Positions 17,796-27,432 of a stretch of DNA of 64,000 bases are shown here, piece by piece. A model generated the notes under the pieces. The model was given only the letters and a program-made list of their open reading frames with translations, did no database searches and was not told where the DNA came from. The DNA is taken from assembly GCF_003399625.1 (NCBI RefSeq), contig NZ_NBXA01000026.1:124001-188000 (forward strand), given 5' to 3'. The stretch's first letter is position 1. Each line of letters begins with the position of its first letter. The DNA is from Subtercola boreus. Its GTDB lineage: Bacteria; Actinomycetota; Actinomycetes; Actinomycetales; Microbacteriaceae. The position numbers and the translations under genes are program-made.

Positions 17796-18163
17796 TACTT
17801 GGCCTCCTCGGTTGACTCGGTTTCGATTGTCTTGGTGTCGACCTTCGCGTCGGCATCAGCTGCGTCCTCTGCAGGAGCGGCCTTCGCTTTGCGGGTCTTC
17901 TTGGGTGCAGCCTCGACCGCAGCGACCTCGACCGGAGCGGGCGTCGCACGGATGCCGAGCTCACGCTCACGCACGATCGTGTAGATGCGGGCGATGTCAC
18001 GCTTGACGGCGCGGAGGCGGCCGTGGCTCTCGAGCTGGCCGGTGGCCGACTGGAATCGCAGGTTGAACAGCTCTTCCTTGGCCTTACGCAGCTCTTCGGC
18101 CAGGCGTGAATCTTCGAATGTGTCGAGCTCGACGGGGGTGAGCTCCTTGGAACCGATCGCCAT
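17795..18163 (-). CDS. rpmC: 50S ribosomal protein L29 with long acidic/Ala-Lys tail
   Basis: L29 lies at the tunnel exit and takes part in docking nascent-chain factors. The conserved part is residues 1-75 ([20 protein letters not shown], then [20 protein letters not shown]). About 45 further residues are Ala/Lys/Asp/Thr-rich ([19 protein letters not shown]). Usual length is 63-80, so 122 is long. It overlaps rplP and rpsQ by one base each. The tail is near the chaperone/translocon docking surface. Confidence 0.96.
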   Translation of the reverse strand: MAIGSKELTPVELDTFEDSRLAEELRKAKEELFNLRFQSATGQLESHGRLRAVKRDIARIYTIVRERELGIRATPAPVEVAAVEAAPKKTRKAKAAPAEDAADADAKVDTKTIETESTEEAK

Positions 18164-18582
18164 TATGCGTCTCCCTCCTCGCGCTTGATGATGCGTGCCT
18201 TCAGAGGCAGTTTGTGGATGGCACGGGTGAGTGCCTCACGAGCGATGGTGTCACTGACACCACTGAGCTCGAAGAGCACGCGACCCGGCTTGACGTTCGC
18301 GATCCACCACTCGGGCGAACCCTTACCGGAACCCATGCGGGTCTCAGCCGGCTTCTTCGTGAGCGGGCGGTCGGGGTAGATGTTGATCCACACCTTCCCA
18401 CCGCGCTTGATGTGACGGGTCATCGCGATACGAGCGGACTCGATCTGGCGGTTCGTCACATAGGCGGGCGTGAGGGCCTGGATGCCCCACTCGCCGAACG
18501 ACACCTCGGTGCCACCGGTCGCCTGGCCGCTACGGCCGGGGTGGTGCTGCTTGCGGTGCTTGACTCTGCGTGGAATCAACAT
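18163..18582 (-). CDS. rplP: 50S ribosomal protein L16
   Basis: L16 organises the A-site side of the peptidyl transferase region. The 139-residue protein starts [19 protein letters not shown]. It has the motifs [20 protein letters not shown] and [20 protein letters not shown], then [20 protein letters not shown]. Length and start are standard. It lies three bases after rpsC. Confidence 0.98.
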   Translation of the reverse strand: MLIPRRVKHRKQHHPGRSGQATGGTEVSFGEWGIQALTPAYVTNRQIESARIAMTRHIKRGGKVWINIYPDRPLTKKPAETRMGSGKGSPEWWIANVKPGRVLFELSGVSDTIAREALTRAIHKLPLKARIIKREEGDA

Positions 18583-18584
18583 GG

Positions 18585-19391
18585 TTATGCCTCAACTCCT
18601 GCTGCTGCGACGGGCGCAGCGTCAGCCTTGGGTGAATCTGCGCGAGGGGCGGCCGAGCGCGGGGGACGACGGTCGTCGCCACCGCGGCGGTCGTCACGAC
18701 GCTCGGGGCGCGATGACTTCTGGTTGGCCTGCTCGCGGGCGAGCTCCTTGTTGGTGATGTCGCCCTTGTAGATCCAGACCTTCACACCGATGCGACCGAA
18801 CGTCGTACGAGCCTCGTAGAAGCCGTAGTCGATGTTGGCGCGGAGCGTGTGCAGCGGCACACGGCCTTCGCGGTAGAACTCCGAACGGCTCATCTCGGCG
18901 CCGCCGAGACGGCCGGAGACCTGGATACGCACACCCTTGACGCTCGGGAGGCGCTGTGCACCCTGCAGGCCCTTGCGCATTGCGCGGCGGAAGGCCACAC
19001 GTGCGCTGAGCTGCTCGGCGATGCCCTGGGCGACCAGCTGTGCTTCGGCTTCGGGGTTCTTCACCTCGAGGATGTTCAGCTGGATCTGCTTCTTGGTGAG
19101 CTTCTCGAGGTCGGAGCGGATCCGCTCTGCCTCGGCGCCGCGGCGACCGATCACGATGCCCGGACGGGCGGTGTGGATGTCGACACGGACGCGGTCACGG
19201 GTGCGCTCGATCTCGATGCGGGCGACGCCTGCACGGTCGAGGCTCTTCGTGAGCAGGTTCCGGATCTTCACGTCTTCGGCGACGAAGTCGCTGTAACGCT
19301 GTCCTACCTTGGTGCTGTCAGAGAACCAACGCGACACGTGGTCGGTCGTGATGCCCAGACGGAAACCGTAGGGGTTTACTTTCTGGCCCAT
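18585..19391 (-). CDS. rpsC: 30S ribosomal protein S3 with disordered C-terminal tail
   Basis: S3 forms part of the mRNA entry tunnel and its helicase. The 268 residues start [20 protein letters not shown] and carry the KH domain ([20 protein letters not shown]). The C-terminal domain contains [20 protein letters not shown]. The last 50 or so residues are rich in Arg, Asp, Pro and Ala ([19 protein letters not shown]). Its start overlaps the rplV stop by one base. Confidence 0.98.
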   Translation of the reverse strand: MGQKVNPYGFRLGITTDHVSRWFSDSTKVGQRYSDFVAEDVKIRNLLTKSLDRAGVARIEIERTRDRVRVDIHTARPGIVIGRRGAEAERIRSDLEKLTKKQIQLNILEVKNPEAEAQLVAQGIAEQLSARVAFRRAMRKGLQGAQRLPSVKGVRIQVSGRLGGAEMSRSEFYREGRVPLHTLRANIDYGFYEARTTFGRIGVKVWIYKGDITNKELAREQANQKSSRPERRDDRRGGDDRRPPRSAAPRADSPKADAAPVAAAGVEA

Positions 19392-19789
19392 TACTTCTTC
19401 CCTGCCTTCTTGGAACCCTGAGCGGATGCTGCGACCTCATCGGGCGTCGAGAGGACGACCGTGATGTGGCTCGAGCGCTTCAGGATCTGGAATGCGCGTC
19501 CCTGTGCACGAGGCTGGAAACGCTTGAGGGTCGTGCCCTCGTCGACGAAAGCCGCCGAGACGAACAGATCCTGCTCGTCGAGGTAGCTGTTGTCCTTGTC
19601 GGCCTTGACCTTCGCGTTCGCGATCGCAGACTCGACGAGCTTGTAGACAGGCTCGCTTGCGCCCTGCGGGGCGAACTTCAGGATGGCCAGGGCTTCCATG
19701 GCCTGCTTGCCGCGAATCAGGTTGACGACGCGACGAGCTTTCATGGGGGTGACGCGGATGTGACGCACGCGTGCGATCGACTCCACCAT
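19391..19789 (-). CDS. rplV: 50S ribosomal protein L22
   Basis: L22 reaches into the exit tunnel, where its loop takes part in macrolide and stalling effects. The 132-residue protein has the core [20 protein letters not shown] and the loop region [20 protein letters not shown], with no obvious deletion. A short lysine-rich tail follows. It begins 24 bases after rpsS. Confidence 0.98.
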   Translation of the reverse strand: MVESIARVRHIRVTPMKARRVVNLIRGKQAMEALAILKFAPQGASEPVYKLVESAIANAKVKADKDNSYLDEQDLFVSAAFVDEGTTLKRFQPRAQGRAFQILKRSSHITVVLSTPDEVAASAQGSKKAGKK

Positions 19790-19813
19790 TTCTCTCCTCC
19801 TTCCGTCACCGCG

Positions 19814-20095
19814 TTAGCGGCGACGACCCTTCTTGTCGTCCTTCACGTGGCCGCGGAAGGTACGTGTCGGCGAGAACTCGCCGAGCTTGTGACCGACCAT
19901 GGTCTCCGTGATGAACACGGGGATGTGCTTCCGACCGTCGTGGACGGCGATCGTGTGACCCAGCATTGCCGGGATGATCATCGACCGGCGTGACCAGGTC
20001 TTGATGACGTTCTTGGATCCAGCTTCGTTCTGTACGACGACCTTGCGGAGCAGGTGGTCGTCAACGAAGGGCCCCTTCTTGAGACTGCGTGGCAT
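19814..20095 (-). CDS. rpsS: 30S ribosomal protein S19
   Basis: S19 sits in the 30S head with S13. The 93 residues start [19 protein letters not shown] and contain [20 protein letters not shown] and the ending [20 protein letters not shown]. Length is normal. It lies 11 bases after rplB. Confidence 0.98.
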   Translation of the reverse strand: MPRSLKKGPFVDDHLLRKVVVQNEAGSKNVIKTWSRRSMIIPAMLGHTIAVHDGRKHIPVFITETMVGHKLGEFSPTRTFRGHVKDDKKGRRR

Positions 20096-20106
20096 CTTCT
20101 CGACTC

Positions 20107-20946
20107 CTACTTACGCTTCTTGCCGACGTTGCGGCGACGAACGATGAGCTTGTCGCTCTCTTTGTTGATGTGGCGGGTGCGGCCCTCTTTCTGGCCCCAC
20201 GGGCTGACCGGGTGACGTCCACCGGAGGTCTTGCCCTCACCACCACCGTGCGGGTGGTCGACCGGGTTCATCGCGACACCACGAACCGTGGGCCGGACGC
20301 CGAGCCAGCGCTTGCGGCCGGCCTTGCCCCAGTTGATGTTCGACTGCTCGGCGTTGCCGACCTCGCCGATCGTTGCGCGGCAGCGAGCATCCACGTTGCG
20401 GATCTCACCGGAGGGCAGACGGAGCTGCGCGTAGGGGCCGTCCTTCGCCACGAGGCGAACGGAGGCACCGGCGGATCGCGCCATCTTGGCGCCCCCGCCC
20501 GGCTTCAGCTCGATCGCGTGGATGACGGTACCCACGGGGATGTTCTTCAGCGGCAGGTTGTTGCCGGGCTTGATGTCAGCCCCGGCGCCCGACTCGATGA
20601 TGTCGCCCTGGCTCAGCTTGTTCGGGGCGATGATGTAGCGCTTGGTGCCGTCGACGAAGTGCAGGAGCGCGATGCGAGCCGTGCGGTTCGGGTCGTACTC
20701 GATCTCGGCGACACGGGCGTTCACGCCGTCTTTGTCATTGCGCTTGAAGTCGATGACGCGGTACTGGCGCTTGTGGCCACCACCGATGTGACGGGTCGTG
20801 ATGCGGCCGGCGTTGTTACGACCACCGGTCTTGGGGAGCGGGCGGAGCAGCGACTTCTCCGGCGTGGTGCGGGTGATCTCAGCAAAATCTGAGACCGACG
20901 AGCCACGACGACCGGGGGTGGTCGGCTTGTACTTGCGAATAGCCAT
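20107..20946 (-). CDS. rplB: 50S ribosomal protein L2
   Basis: L2 is essential for subunit joining and peptidyl transferase assembly. The 279-residue protein starts [20 protein letters not shown]. It contains the conserved region [20 protein letters not shown] and the C-terminal motif [20 protein letters not shown], with the histidine near the catalytic centre. Length is standard. It is 23 bases after rplW. Confidence 0.98.
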   Translation of the reverse strand: MAIRKYKPTTPGRRGSSVSDFAEITRTTPEKSLLRPLPKTGGRNNAGRITTRHIGGGHKRQYRVIDFKRNDKDGVNARVAEIEYDPNRTARIALLHFVDGTKRYIIAPNKLSQGDIIESGAGADIKPGNNLPLKNIPVGTVIHAIELKPGGGAKMARSAGASVRLVAKDGPYAQLRLPSGEIRNVDARCRATIGEVGNAEQSNINWGKAGRKRWLGVRPTVRGVAMNPVDHPHGGGEGKTSGGRHPVSPWGQKEGRTRHINKESDKLIVRRRNVGKKRK

Positions 20947-20969
20947 GTTTTTATCCTCTGGATTCCGAC

Positions 20970-21269
20970 TCAGCCAACAGCCGTGAAGATGTCGATGGTT
21001 CCGGACTTCAGGGTGACAATGGCACGCTTGGTGTCTTTGCGCTTTCCCAGGCCGAACTTGGTGCGACGGGTCTTGCCGATCTTGTTCATCGTGTTCACCG
21101 AGGCGACCTGGACGTTGAAGATCTTCTCGACCGCGAGCTTGATCTCGGTCTTGTTCGACGTGGGCGCCACGATGAACGTGTACTTGCCCTCATCGATCAG
21201 TCCGTAGCTCTTCTCAGAGACGACCGGCGAGATGATGATGTCGCGGGGATCCTTGTTGTTGCCGCTCAT
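20970..21269 (-). CDS. rplW: 50S ribosomal protein L23
   Basis: L23 is the main docking site for trigger factor and SRP at the tunnel exit. The 99 residues include [39 protein letters not shown] and the loop [17 protein letters not shown]. It overlaps the rplD stop by four bases (ATGA). Confidence 0.97.
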   Translation of the reverse strand: MSGNNKDPRDIIISPVVSEKSYGLIDEGKYTFIVAPTSNKTEIKLAVEKIFNVQVASVNTMNKIGKTRRTKFGLGKRKDTKRAIVTLKSGTIDIFTAVG

Positions 21270-21934
21270 GCTGCAACCTCCTCAGTCTTGCTCTTCGTCT
21301 TCGAGGCGATGAAGCCGTCGATGGCGCCCTTGGTGAAGACGATGTCGTCGCTCACCAGAACGTCGTAGGCGTTCAGCTGGTCATAGGTCAGCACGTGCAC
21401 CTCGGGGAGGTTCCGCACGCTCTTCACGGCGATGTCGTCGCCGCGCTCGATGACGACGAGGACGTGCTTGGACGTCGCGATCTTCGTCAGGAGCTCGATG
21501 GCCGTCTTCGTGGACGGCACCGGGCCGAGCGTGAGGGAGTCGACGACGTGCACGCGGCTGCCACGGGCACGGTCGGAGAGAGAACCGAGCAGTGCTGCCG
21601 CGATCATCTTCTTCGGGGTGCGCTGGTCGTAGCTGCGCGGGGTCGGGCCGTGCACGATGCCACCACCGGTCATCTGGGGGGCGCGGATCGAGCCCTGGCG
21701 GGCGCGACCGGTTCCCTTCTGCTTGAACGGCTTGCGGCCGGCACCGGAGACTTCGCCCCGGCCCTTGACCTTGTGGGTGCCCTGGCGCGCAGCAGCGAGC
21801 TGAGCCACGACGACCTGGTGGATGAGCGGCACATTGGTGGCCACGTCGAAGAGCTCTGCGGGGAGCTCGACGGTGCCGGCCTTGTTGCCCTTGGCGTCGA
21901 TGATGTCGACAGTGGTGATGTTCGCGTCAGTCAT
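21266..21934 (-). CDS. rplD: 50S ribosomal protein L4
   Basis: L4 lines the exit tunnel; in E. coli it represses the S10 operon. The 222-residue product has the extended loop with [20 protein letters not shown] and [20 protein letters not shown], and C-terminal [14 protein letters not shown]. Length fits. It follows rplC by three bases and overlaps rplW. Confidence 0.97.
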   Translation of the reverse strand: MTDANITTVDIIDAKGNKAGTVELPAELFDVATNVPLIHQVVVAQLAAARQGTHKVKGRGEVSGAGRKPFKQKGTGRARQGSIRAPQMTGGGIVHGPTPRSYDQRTPKKMIAAALLGSLSDRARGSRVHVVDSLTLGPVPSTKTAIELLTKIATSKHVLVVIERGDDIAVKSVRNLPEVHVLTYDQLNAYDVLVSDDIVFTKGAIDGFIASKTKSKTEEVAA

Positions 21935-21937
21935 GGA

Positions 21938-22594
21938 CTACGCCCCCTTCACTGCGGTACGGACGAATACGAGACGGCCACGGCCGCCGGGAACGGCGCC
22001 CTTGACGAGGATGAGGTTCTTCTCGGCGTCGACCGAGTGCACCACGAGGTTCAGCACAGTGACACGCTCGCCACCCATGCGCCCTGCCATGCGCATGCCC
22101 TTGAAGACACGGCTGGGGGTCGAGGAGGCTCCGATGGAACCGGGCTTGCGGTGGTTGCGGTGCGAACCGTGGGAGGAGGAGACACCCTTGAAGTTGTGAC
22201 GCTTCATGACACCGGCGAAACCCTTGCCCTTGCTGGTGCCGACGACGTCGACCTTCTTGCCGGCCTCGAACACGCCGTCGACAGTGAGTTCCTGTCCGAT
22301 CGTGTACTCGGCGGCGTCAGCGGTGCGGATCTCGGTGACGTGACGGCGAGGCGTGACGCCCGCCTTGTCGAAGTGACCGGTCTCGGGCTTGTTCACCTTG
22401 CGGGGATCGATCTGGCCCGCGGCGATCTGAACGGCTTGGTAGCCGTCGACCTCGGGGGTGCGGATCTGGGTGACGACGTTCGGGGTGACCTGAACGACGG
22501 TGACGGGGATGAGACGGTTGTTCTCGTCCCACACCTGGGTCATGCCGAGCTTGATGCCGAGCAGACCTTTGGAAGTCTTGGTTGTGTTTGCCAT
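21938..22594 (-). CDS. rplC: 50S ribosomal protein L3
   Basis: L3 starts 50S assembly and shapes the peptidyl transferase centre. The 218 residues begin with a short tail and then [20 protein letters not shown]. The central glutamine-modification region reads [20 protein letters not shown], followed by [20 protein letters not shown]. It follows rpsJ by eight bases. Confidence 0.98.
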   Translation of the reverse strand: MANTTKTSKGLLGIKLGMTQVWDENNRLIPVTVVQVTPNVVTQIRTPEVDGYQAVQIAAGQIDPRKVNKPETGHFDKAGVTPRRHVTEIRTADAAEYTIGQELTVDGVFEAGKKVDVVGTSKGKGFAGVMKRHNFKGVSSSHGSHRNHRKPGSIGASSTPSRVFKGMRMAGRMGGERVTVLNLVVHSVDAEKNLILVKGAVPGGRGRLVFVRTAVKGA

Positions 22595-22602
22595 CAGTCG
22601 TC

Positions 22603-22911
22603 CTACAGCTTGATCTCGATGTTGACATCGGCCGGGAGATCGAGGCGCATCAGCGAGTCGACAGCCTTGGGCGTCGGGTCGATGATGTCGATGAGGCGCT
22701 TGTGTGTGCGCTTCTCGAAGTGCTCGAAGCTGTCCTTGTACTTGTGGGGCGAACGGATGACTGCGATCACGTTCTTCTCCGTCGGCAACGGCACGGGGCC
22801 GACGACGGTTGCTCCTGCGCGAGTGACTGTGTCGACGATCTTGCGCGCCGAGCTGTCGATGACCTCGTGGTCATACGACTTAAGTCGAATGCGGATCTTC
22901 TGTCCCGCCAT
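22603..22911 (-). CDS. rpsJ: 30S ribosomal protein S10
   Basis: S10 is a 30S head protein and, as NusE, a partner of NusB in antitermination. The 102-residue protein starts [19 protein letters not shown] and contains [20 protein letters not shown] and [20 protein letters not shown]. It is the first gene of the S10 operon. Its normal upstream neighbour tuf lies 4.6 kb away beyond an accessory insert. Confidence 0.98.
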   Translation of the reverse strand: MAGQKIRIRLKSYDHEVIDSSARKIVDTVTRAGATVVGPVPLPTEKNVIAVIRSPHKYKDSFEHFEKRTHKRLIDIIDPTPKAVDSLMRLDLPADVNIEIKL

Positions 22912-23217
22912 GTTTGACTCATCTCTCTTGTCTTGCGTCTTACGCTCGGGAGATTGTCCCTCGTCGCATTGGACGCGATTATCACTCTTGTTCTGTCAAG
23001 ACCCGCCCGGACGCACAGCGGAGAGCTGGGTTCTGAGGGGGTGTTTCAAGCCGTGTCCTGCTACCCGCGGCCTAGCCCTACAAGATCGAGGATCCATAGC
23101 TATGCACTGCCTGGTAGTGATGCGGGCACACTTCCACCCGTATTACTGAACTATGAGAGTCTGCCACATGGAATGGCCTCGTGCAACCCGGGCGTGTCGC
23201 GTCGGCGTGTCGCGTCG
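22912..23217 (-). promoter_or_regulatory. Leader and promoter region of the S10 operon (306 bases without a gene)
   Basis: This stretch lies upstream of rpsJ and beyond the MFS gene stop. Reading the minus strand, it holds TTGACA (22994-22999) and GATAAT (22978-22983), but they are only ten bases apart, so they do not form a standard pair. An alternative, TTGCAC-N17-CAGACT, sits about 60 bases beyond the MFS stop. The S10 promoter must be here, but I cannot fix it. The rest is a leader of unknown structure. Confidence 0.4.
23191..23216. repeat. 13-bp tandem duplication at the MFS gene end
   Basis: GGCGTGTCGCGTC occurs twice back to back (23191-23203 and 23204-23216), one base short of the MFS stop codon. 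It looks like a recent slippage duplication. Confidence 0.85.
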
Positions 23218-24435
23218 TTACTGGGCGAGCGGCACCTGGGACCGTGCTCGCACCCGCCAGTCGACGCCCGCCAGAATCGCGGTGAGAAGTGCCAGGATCC
23301 CGACCAGCGGGGCGATGACGTCCACGGAGACGGCCAGGCCGAGCGCCGTGGCGAGAACACCCGCTCCGATGGCCGTCCCGGCTTGGAAGAGGTAGGAGAA
23401 CAGGTAGAGCGCCGAGAGCGTCGCCCCCCGGTGCCGGGGCTCGGTCGCCCGACTGATCAGGCCGAGCCCGCCCATGAAGACGAGCGAGTAGCCGACGCCG
23501 CCGACGATGCACCAGAGCAGGAACAGGGCGATCGACCCCGTCGACGCGCACAGTTCGAGAAGGGCCAGTCCACCCAAGGAGACCACAGCCCCCACGATCA
23601 CCGCCAGATGCGAGTGGATGCGCTGCAGCACGATTGCCGTGATGCCGATCATGATCGACGAGATCGCCAGGAGCGCACCGATCACCAGCAGGTTCGTGGT
23701 GCCGGTGAGTTCCCGGGCGATCGACGCTCCGAGGGAGAGGAAGACGGCTCCCACCGAGTAGGCGACAGACACGGCGAGGGTCGCGACCACGAAGACGCGG
23801 AGAGCAGGCCTCGGCACGTGCAGCGCCTGCGGGCGCCAGGGGGTGACCCGGGCATCCGGAGCCTGCTGGGGCATCATGAAGACGGCGACGAACACCACGC
23901 CGCTGAGGAACACCAGAACCCCATAGCTGAGCTGTTCGGGTAGGGGCGCATACTGCGCCAGCGACCCGGACACGAGGAGGGCGAGCGTGAGACCGAGTGC
24001 GGTGGAGGCCGTTGTGAGCGAACTGGCCAGGCGGGGGTTCGATGAGGTGTTGTTCTCCACGAGCGAGGCGCTGGCGGCCCCGATGGCAAGCCCCGCCCCG
24101 GCACCCTGGAGGGCACGGCCGATGTACAGCCACGCGACATCCGGAGCCGCTGTGAAAACCAGTCCCGACACGAGGATCAGCCCGACACCCGCGAGCATGG
24201 CACGACGCCGGCCGATCGTGTCCGAGATGCTGCCGAACACGAGCAGCACGACCAACAGCACGACGGGGTAGGTCGCGAAGATCGTCGTGATCACCGTCGA
24301 CGACAGCTCCCATTCGGCGGCGTAGGTCGGGTAGAGCACCGACGGGGCCCCACTCGCCCAGAGGCACAGGGCCAGCACCGAGGCGGACGCCCAGAAGGAG
24401 CCACGCTTCGAGAGCCGGGAGATTCGTGGGGTCAT
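23218..24435 (-). CDS. MFS transporter, drug-efflux type
   Basis: The 405-residue protein has about twelve hydrophobic segments. Motif A of the major facilitator superfamily lies in the loop after helix 2 (GSISDTIGRRRAML), and RALQGAGAGLAIGAAS follows in helix 4. It belongs with the DHA-type single-polypeptide exporters; the substrate cannot be read from the sequence. It is divergent from an HxlR regulator that starts 65 bases away, which suggests control by it. A TAGGGT -10 element lies exactly six bases before the ATG, so the transcript may be leaderless. Confidence 0.88.
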   Translation of the reverse strand: MTPRISRLSKRGSFWASASVLALCLWASGAPSVLYPTYAAEWELSSTVITTIFATYPVVLLVVLLVFGSISDTIGRRRAMLAGVGLILVSGLVFTAAPDVAWLYIGRALQGAGAGLAIGAASASLVENNTSSNPRLASSLTTASTALGLTLALLVSGSLAQYAPLPEQLSYGVLVFLSGVVFVAVFMMPQQAPDARVTPWRPQALHVPRPALRVFVVATLAVSVAYSVGAVFLSLGASIARELTGTTNLLVIGALLAISSIMIGITAIVLQRIHSHLAVIVGAVVSLGGLALLELCASTGSIALFLLWCIVGGVGYSLVFMGGLGLISRATEPRHRGATLSALYLFSYLFQAGTAIGAGVLATALGLAVSVDVIAPLVGILALLTAILAGVDWRVRARSQVPLAQ

Positions 24436-24441
24436 CCGCTC

Positions 24442-24493
24442 ACCCTACTCCGCTCAGTTGGAATAGCGAATCTAGGCGGGGAGGATCTATCCT
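24442..24493. promoter_or_regulatory. Divergent leaderless-type promoters of the MFS and hxlR genes
   Basis: On the minus strand TAGGGT (24442-24447) ends six bases before the MFS ATG. On the plus strand TATCCT (24488-24493) ends six bases before the GTG of the HxlR gene. Both fit TANNNT with the transcription start at or next to the start codon. Confidence 0.6.
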
Positions 24494-24499
24494 GATGGA

Positions 24500-24982
24500 G
24501 TGAGCACTCCCCCGAAGACCCCGGCGCGACCCGCGAAGGAACACGCCTGCTCGATCCACCGCAGCCTCGACATCGTCGGGGAGAAATGGTCGCTGCTGAT
24601 CATTCGGAACGCCTTCCGTGGCCAGACGAAGTTCTCGGAGTTCCGCGACGCGCTCGGCGTGCCGAGCGACATCCTCACCGCCCGCCTGGCGACCCTGGTG
24701 GAAGCCGAAGTGCTCGAGCGACGCGCGTATCGTGAGCCGGGGGCGCGCGAGCGCTCGAGCTACCACCTCACCGAGCGCGGCCGCGCGCTGAAGACGGTTC
24801 TCGTCGCGCTCCAGGAATGGGGGGACTCCTACACCCCCTGGCCGGGTGGACGTGTCTCCCTGGTGCAGCGGGCAGGTACCGGCGACCACGTCGGGCTGGC
24901 CTTCGTCGACGAAAAGGGTGCGGCCGTCTCTCCCGACGAGGTCGCCCTCGTTCCGGGCCCCGCCGCCGGCACGACATGGTGA
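24500..24982 (+). CDS. HxlR-family winged-helix transcriptional regulator
   Basis: The 160-residue protein from GTG at 24500 has the HxlR domain at about 15-105. It shows the conserved cysteine in HACSIHRSLDIVGEKW, the helix LLIIRNAFRGQTKFSEF, the recognition part GVPSDILTARLATLVEAEVL and the wing YHLTERGRALKTVLVAL. HxlR proteins are dimeric repressors or activators, often sensing electrophiles through the cysteine. The C-terminal 55 residues are not conserved that I can recognise. Its divergent neighbour, the MFS exporter, is the likely target. Confidence 0.9.
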   Translation: MSTPPKTPARPAKEHACSIHRSLDIVGEKWSLLIIRNAFRGQTKFSEFRDALGVPSDILTARLATLVEAEVLERRAYREPGARERSSYHLTERGRALKTVLVALQEWGDSYTPWPGGRVSLVQRAGTGDHVGLAFVDEKGAAVSPDEVALVPGPAAGTTW

Positions 24983-25007
24983 ACCACCACCGTGCGCCGG
25001 CGTCCCG

Positions 25008-25979
25008 CTATTCGTAGAGCAGGGCGCGGAGTTCGGACTCGGCAGACGCCAGCCGGGCGGGGTCGATGGTGAGGCCCTCGGTGTACTTGTCGACGAGGCG
25101 CGGGTCGACGTAACTGTTCTTCGCGATGGTCGGGGTGTTGCTGAGCACTGCAGCCGCATCGCGCATGCTCTGGGCGAGCGCACGCTTCCGCCTGTACTCG
25201 GTGGGTTGCGGGCCGGCCTTCGCGAGACTGACCGCGGCGGCGAGCGTGCCGTGGAGGGTACGGAAGTCCTTGGCAGTGAAGTCTCCCCCGGTCTGCTCCT
25301 TCACGTAGGCGTTGATGTCGAGGGCGCCGAGCGGATGCCAGCGACCCCGATCATCCCGGTACGCCAACAGGTGAGCGTTCGGGCCGCGACGCTTCAGCCC
25401 GCCGACGATGCGCGCCAGTTCGGCGTCACGGATGTCGGACTCCCAGGCCTGCCCGCTCTTGGCCGGGAACGCGAGGTGCACGACGTCGCCCCGCACCGCG
25501 ACGTGCGCGCAGAGGAGCGTGGAGAGGCCGTAGCTCCCGTGCTGCTCGGCGTAGCGCTCACTGCCGACCCGCAGCGAGCCCTGATCGAGCAGCCGGAAGG
25601 CCGTGGCGGACGCACGCTCCCGGTCTGGATGCTCGTGCCGGAGATCCATCGTGACCTTCCGCCGGGCGGGCGGCAGCGACTCGGCGAGGCTGAGCGCCCT
25701 GTCGAACTTGATGCGGTCATTCTGCTCACGCCAGGTCGGGTGGTAGATGTACTGTCGGCGGCCCGCGGCGTCGATACCCGTGGCCTGGATGTGGCCGTTC
25801 GCATGCGGGGCGATCCAGACGTCGGTCCACGCGGGTGGAATAGCGAGGTGCTCGATGCGGGCGCGGAGCTCCGAGTCGCGGAGCGTGGCGCCGTCGACAT
25901 CCTGGTACGTGAAGCCCGTGCCGGCCCGCAGCCGTCGCAGCCCCCTGCCGCTCGAATCGCTCCGCCGCAACCTGACCAT
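25008..25979 (-). CDS. DNA topoisomerase IB (poxvirus-like, bacterial)
   Basis: This enzyme relaxes supercoils by nicking one strand and forming a 3'-phosphotyrosine. The 323 residues have an N-terminal domain with IPPAWTDVWIAPHANGHIQA and GRRQYIYHPTWREQND. The catalytic domain shows RVGSERYAEQHGSYGLSTL, a histidine in FRTLHGTLAAA and the active tyrosine Tyr290 in NSYVDPRLVDKY. It ends 25 bases from the HxlR gene stop (convergent). TAGGGT lies six bases before the ATG, suggesting a leaderless mRNA. Confidence 0.94.
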   Translation of the reverse strand: MVRLRRSDSSGRGLRRLRAGTGFTYQDVDGATLRDSELRARIEHLAIPPAWTDVWIAPHANGHIQATGIDAAGRRQYIYHPTWREQNDRIKFDRALSLAESLPPARRKVTMDLRHEHPDRERASATAFRLLDQGSLRVGSERYAEQHGSYGLSTLLCAHVAVRGDVVHLAFPAKSGQAWESDIRDAELARIVGGLKRRGPNAHLLAYRDDRGRWHPLGALDINAYVKEQTGGDFTAKDFRTLHGTLAAAVSLAKAGPQPTEYRRKRALAQSMRDAAAVLSNTPTIAKNSYVDPRLVDKYTEGLTIDPARLASAESELRALLYE

Positions 25980-25985
25980 CCCCCG

Positions 25986-25991
25986 ACCCTA
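25986..25991 (-). promoter_or_regulatory. -10 element of the topoisomerase IB gene
   Basis: TAGGGT on the minus strand ends exactly six bases before the ATG at 25979. This is the leaderless arrangement seen repeatedly in the window. Confidence 0.5.
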
Positions 25992-26125
25992 CCGCCGACC
26001 GCCCGCGCCCGCGCCTCTCGCTCTCGCCCTCGACGCCGGCGCCTCCCGGCCCCGCGCCCGTGAGCGCGACTCCATCTGCCGAGGGGGCGCCGCCAGGCAG
26101 TTGCGCTCAGCAGAGCCAGCCGCTC

Positions 26126-27082
26126 TCACCGGGCTGGTCGGAGCCGTGGTACTCCGGCACCGGAAAGGAGGGACGCGAGTCGCTCTGAATGCTCGAGTTC
26201 GGGCCAGCCCCAGCGCACAAAACGGTAACCCCGGTCTCGAAGGTGATCCTCACGGCGTTTCTCGCGGTAGACCGCCTCTCCAGGCGTCAGGCTCCCCAGG
26301 TATTCGGGCTTGAGGTACTTGCCCTTGCCGTCGAACTCGCCGATCAGCCGCAGTTCCGGCCACTCGAAGTCTGTGTAGTACCGCCCGCCGAGCGGATTCG
26401 GATGCTCGGTCTGCAGTCGAGCGGGCACGAAGCCGAGTTCGGCAATCCGGAGCCTGCTCCATGACTCGCCGGGGTTCGCCGCGCCACCATCGGAGAATTC
26501 GACCACCCAGCGAGCTCTTGCGGTGCCCCGCTTCGTCGTGACGCGTCCGAGCTGGTGGCACAAGTCGGCCTTCGTGGTGCTGCCTGCTTCGTTCGGACGA
26601 CGGCGGAGAGCGCTGTCGACGGCCGCGAGAGACTGCATGGCCGAAGCTGTCCGCGCCAGGTCGATCAAGGTTCTTGCTGGGCTGGTGAGCGTCAGTCCGC
26701 GGTGGCTGCTGAGATCCTCGGGTGGCACGAGGTCGCGATGCACGCGCACACCGGGACCGTTGTGCGCGCTTGGGCCGGTCATGGTGGTGAGATGCACTTC
26801 GGTCGGGAAGGCACCGATCCGGGGGTATCCCCAGACCGCCGCCGCGGACTCCCCTGAGACGATCATCGGGTTTCGACGCACGAGAAGCGCGGCGTGAAGA
26901 CGAGCCAGGTGACGGGATTCGGAGTCCCATCGCTTCCACTCCCCGAGCGGCGCGTAGACGCCGGGCTGAAGACGGAGGAGGTCAGGTCGGCGGGAGTAGG
27001 GGCGCACATGCGCGTCGACGTGCGGACGGTCGCAGCCAAACAGGAGGGCTGCGCGGATGCTGAGGCTTTCGGCGAGGTTCAT
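26126..27082 (-). CDS. AbiEi-like / DUF559-like protein (putative winged helix plus Vsr-type nuclease fold)
   Basis: The 318-residue protein from the ATG at 27082 (MNLAESLSIRAALLF) has an N-terminal part with the pattern RRPDLLRLQPGVYAPLGEWK and ALLVRRNPMIVSGESAAAVW, as in AbiEi-type antitoxin-fold proteins. The C-terminal 100 residues look like a Vsr/DUF559 endonuclease fold: YYTDFEWPELRLIGEFDGKG, then KRREDHLRDRGYRFVRWGWP. No toxin partner lies next to it. A paralogue lies at 50572-51501, and both share the upstream 13-mer GTTGTCCACAGAT. Nuclease activity and any defence role are inference. Confidence 0.75.
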   Translation of the reverse strand: MNLAESLSIRAALLFGCDRPHVDAHVRPYSRRPDLLRLQPGVYAPLGEWKRWDSESRHLARLHAALLVRRNPMIVSGESAAAVWGYPRIGAFPTEVHLTTMTGPSAHNGPGVRVHRDLVPPEDLSSHRGLTLTSPARTLIDLARTASAMQSLAAVDSALRRRPNEAGSTTKADLCHQLGRVTTKRGTARARWVVEFSDGGAANPGESWSRLRIAELGFVPARLQTEHPNPLGGRYYTDFEWPELRLIGEFDGKGKYLKPEYLGSLTPGEAVYREKRREDHLRDRGYRFVRWGWPELEHSERLASLLSGAGVPRLRPAR

Positions 27083-27129
27083 CGCTCCAGCGTCGGCTGT
27101 CACTGAACCCCGAACACCCGCCGGCCACG

Positions 27130-27142
27130 ATCTGTGGACAAC
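27130..27142 (-). promoter_or_regulatory. Shared 13-mer upstream of the DUF559-like gene (copy 1)
   Basis: GTTGTCCACAGAT on the minus strand lies 47 bases upstream of the ATG at 27082. The same 13-mer lies 49 bases upstream of the paralogue at 51501. It contains TTGTCCACA, which matches the actinobacterial DnaA-box consensus. Confidence 0.65.
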
Positions 27143-27358
27143 GCCGCGCCCGGGCGCCCTGTGCACGACGCTGTCTGCGGCGGCGAGCCAGCGACGCGTG
27201 GCGGTGAGAGCGTCCTTACACGCTGAGAGCGAGGCGCAGGGCGATCGCGCTCAGCAGAACGGCTCGCACTCACGAGAAAGCCAGGGGTGGCGAGGCGGGC
27301 GCCCGCGAGGAGGAGGGGTTGGTGGAGGGTTTGACGCAACCGGAGATCACCCGCAGAC

Positions 27359-27432
27359 GCTGGGCCTTGACGAGAGCTGGGCCTTGACGAGAGAACTGAG
27401 CCTTGACGAGAGAGCTGAGCCTTGACGCAAGA
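27359..27432 (+). repeat. Tandem repeat downstream of tuf
   Basis: Four head-to-tail units of 17, 19, 19 and 19 bases begin at 27359, 27376, 27395 and 27414. Their core is GCTGRGCCTTGACGAGA. The last unit runs into the left arm of the tuf terminator. Confidence 0.8.

Noticed and set aside
22978-22999. TTGACA and GATAAT upstream of rpsJ as the S10 promoter
   Set aside because: The two hexamers are only ten bases apart, which does not suit a sigma-70-type promoter.
27130-27142. DnaA-box-like sequence as part of a replication origin
   Set aside because: Only single boxes occur here and at 51551; there is no cluster, no AT-rich unwinding region and no dnaA or dnaN gene.
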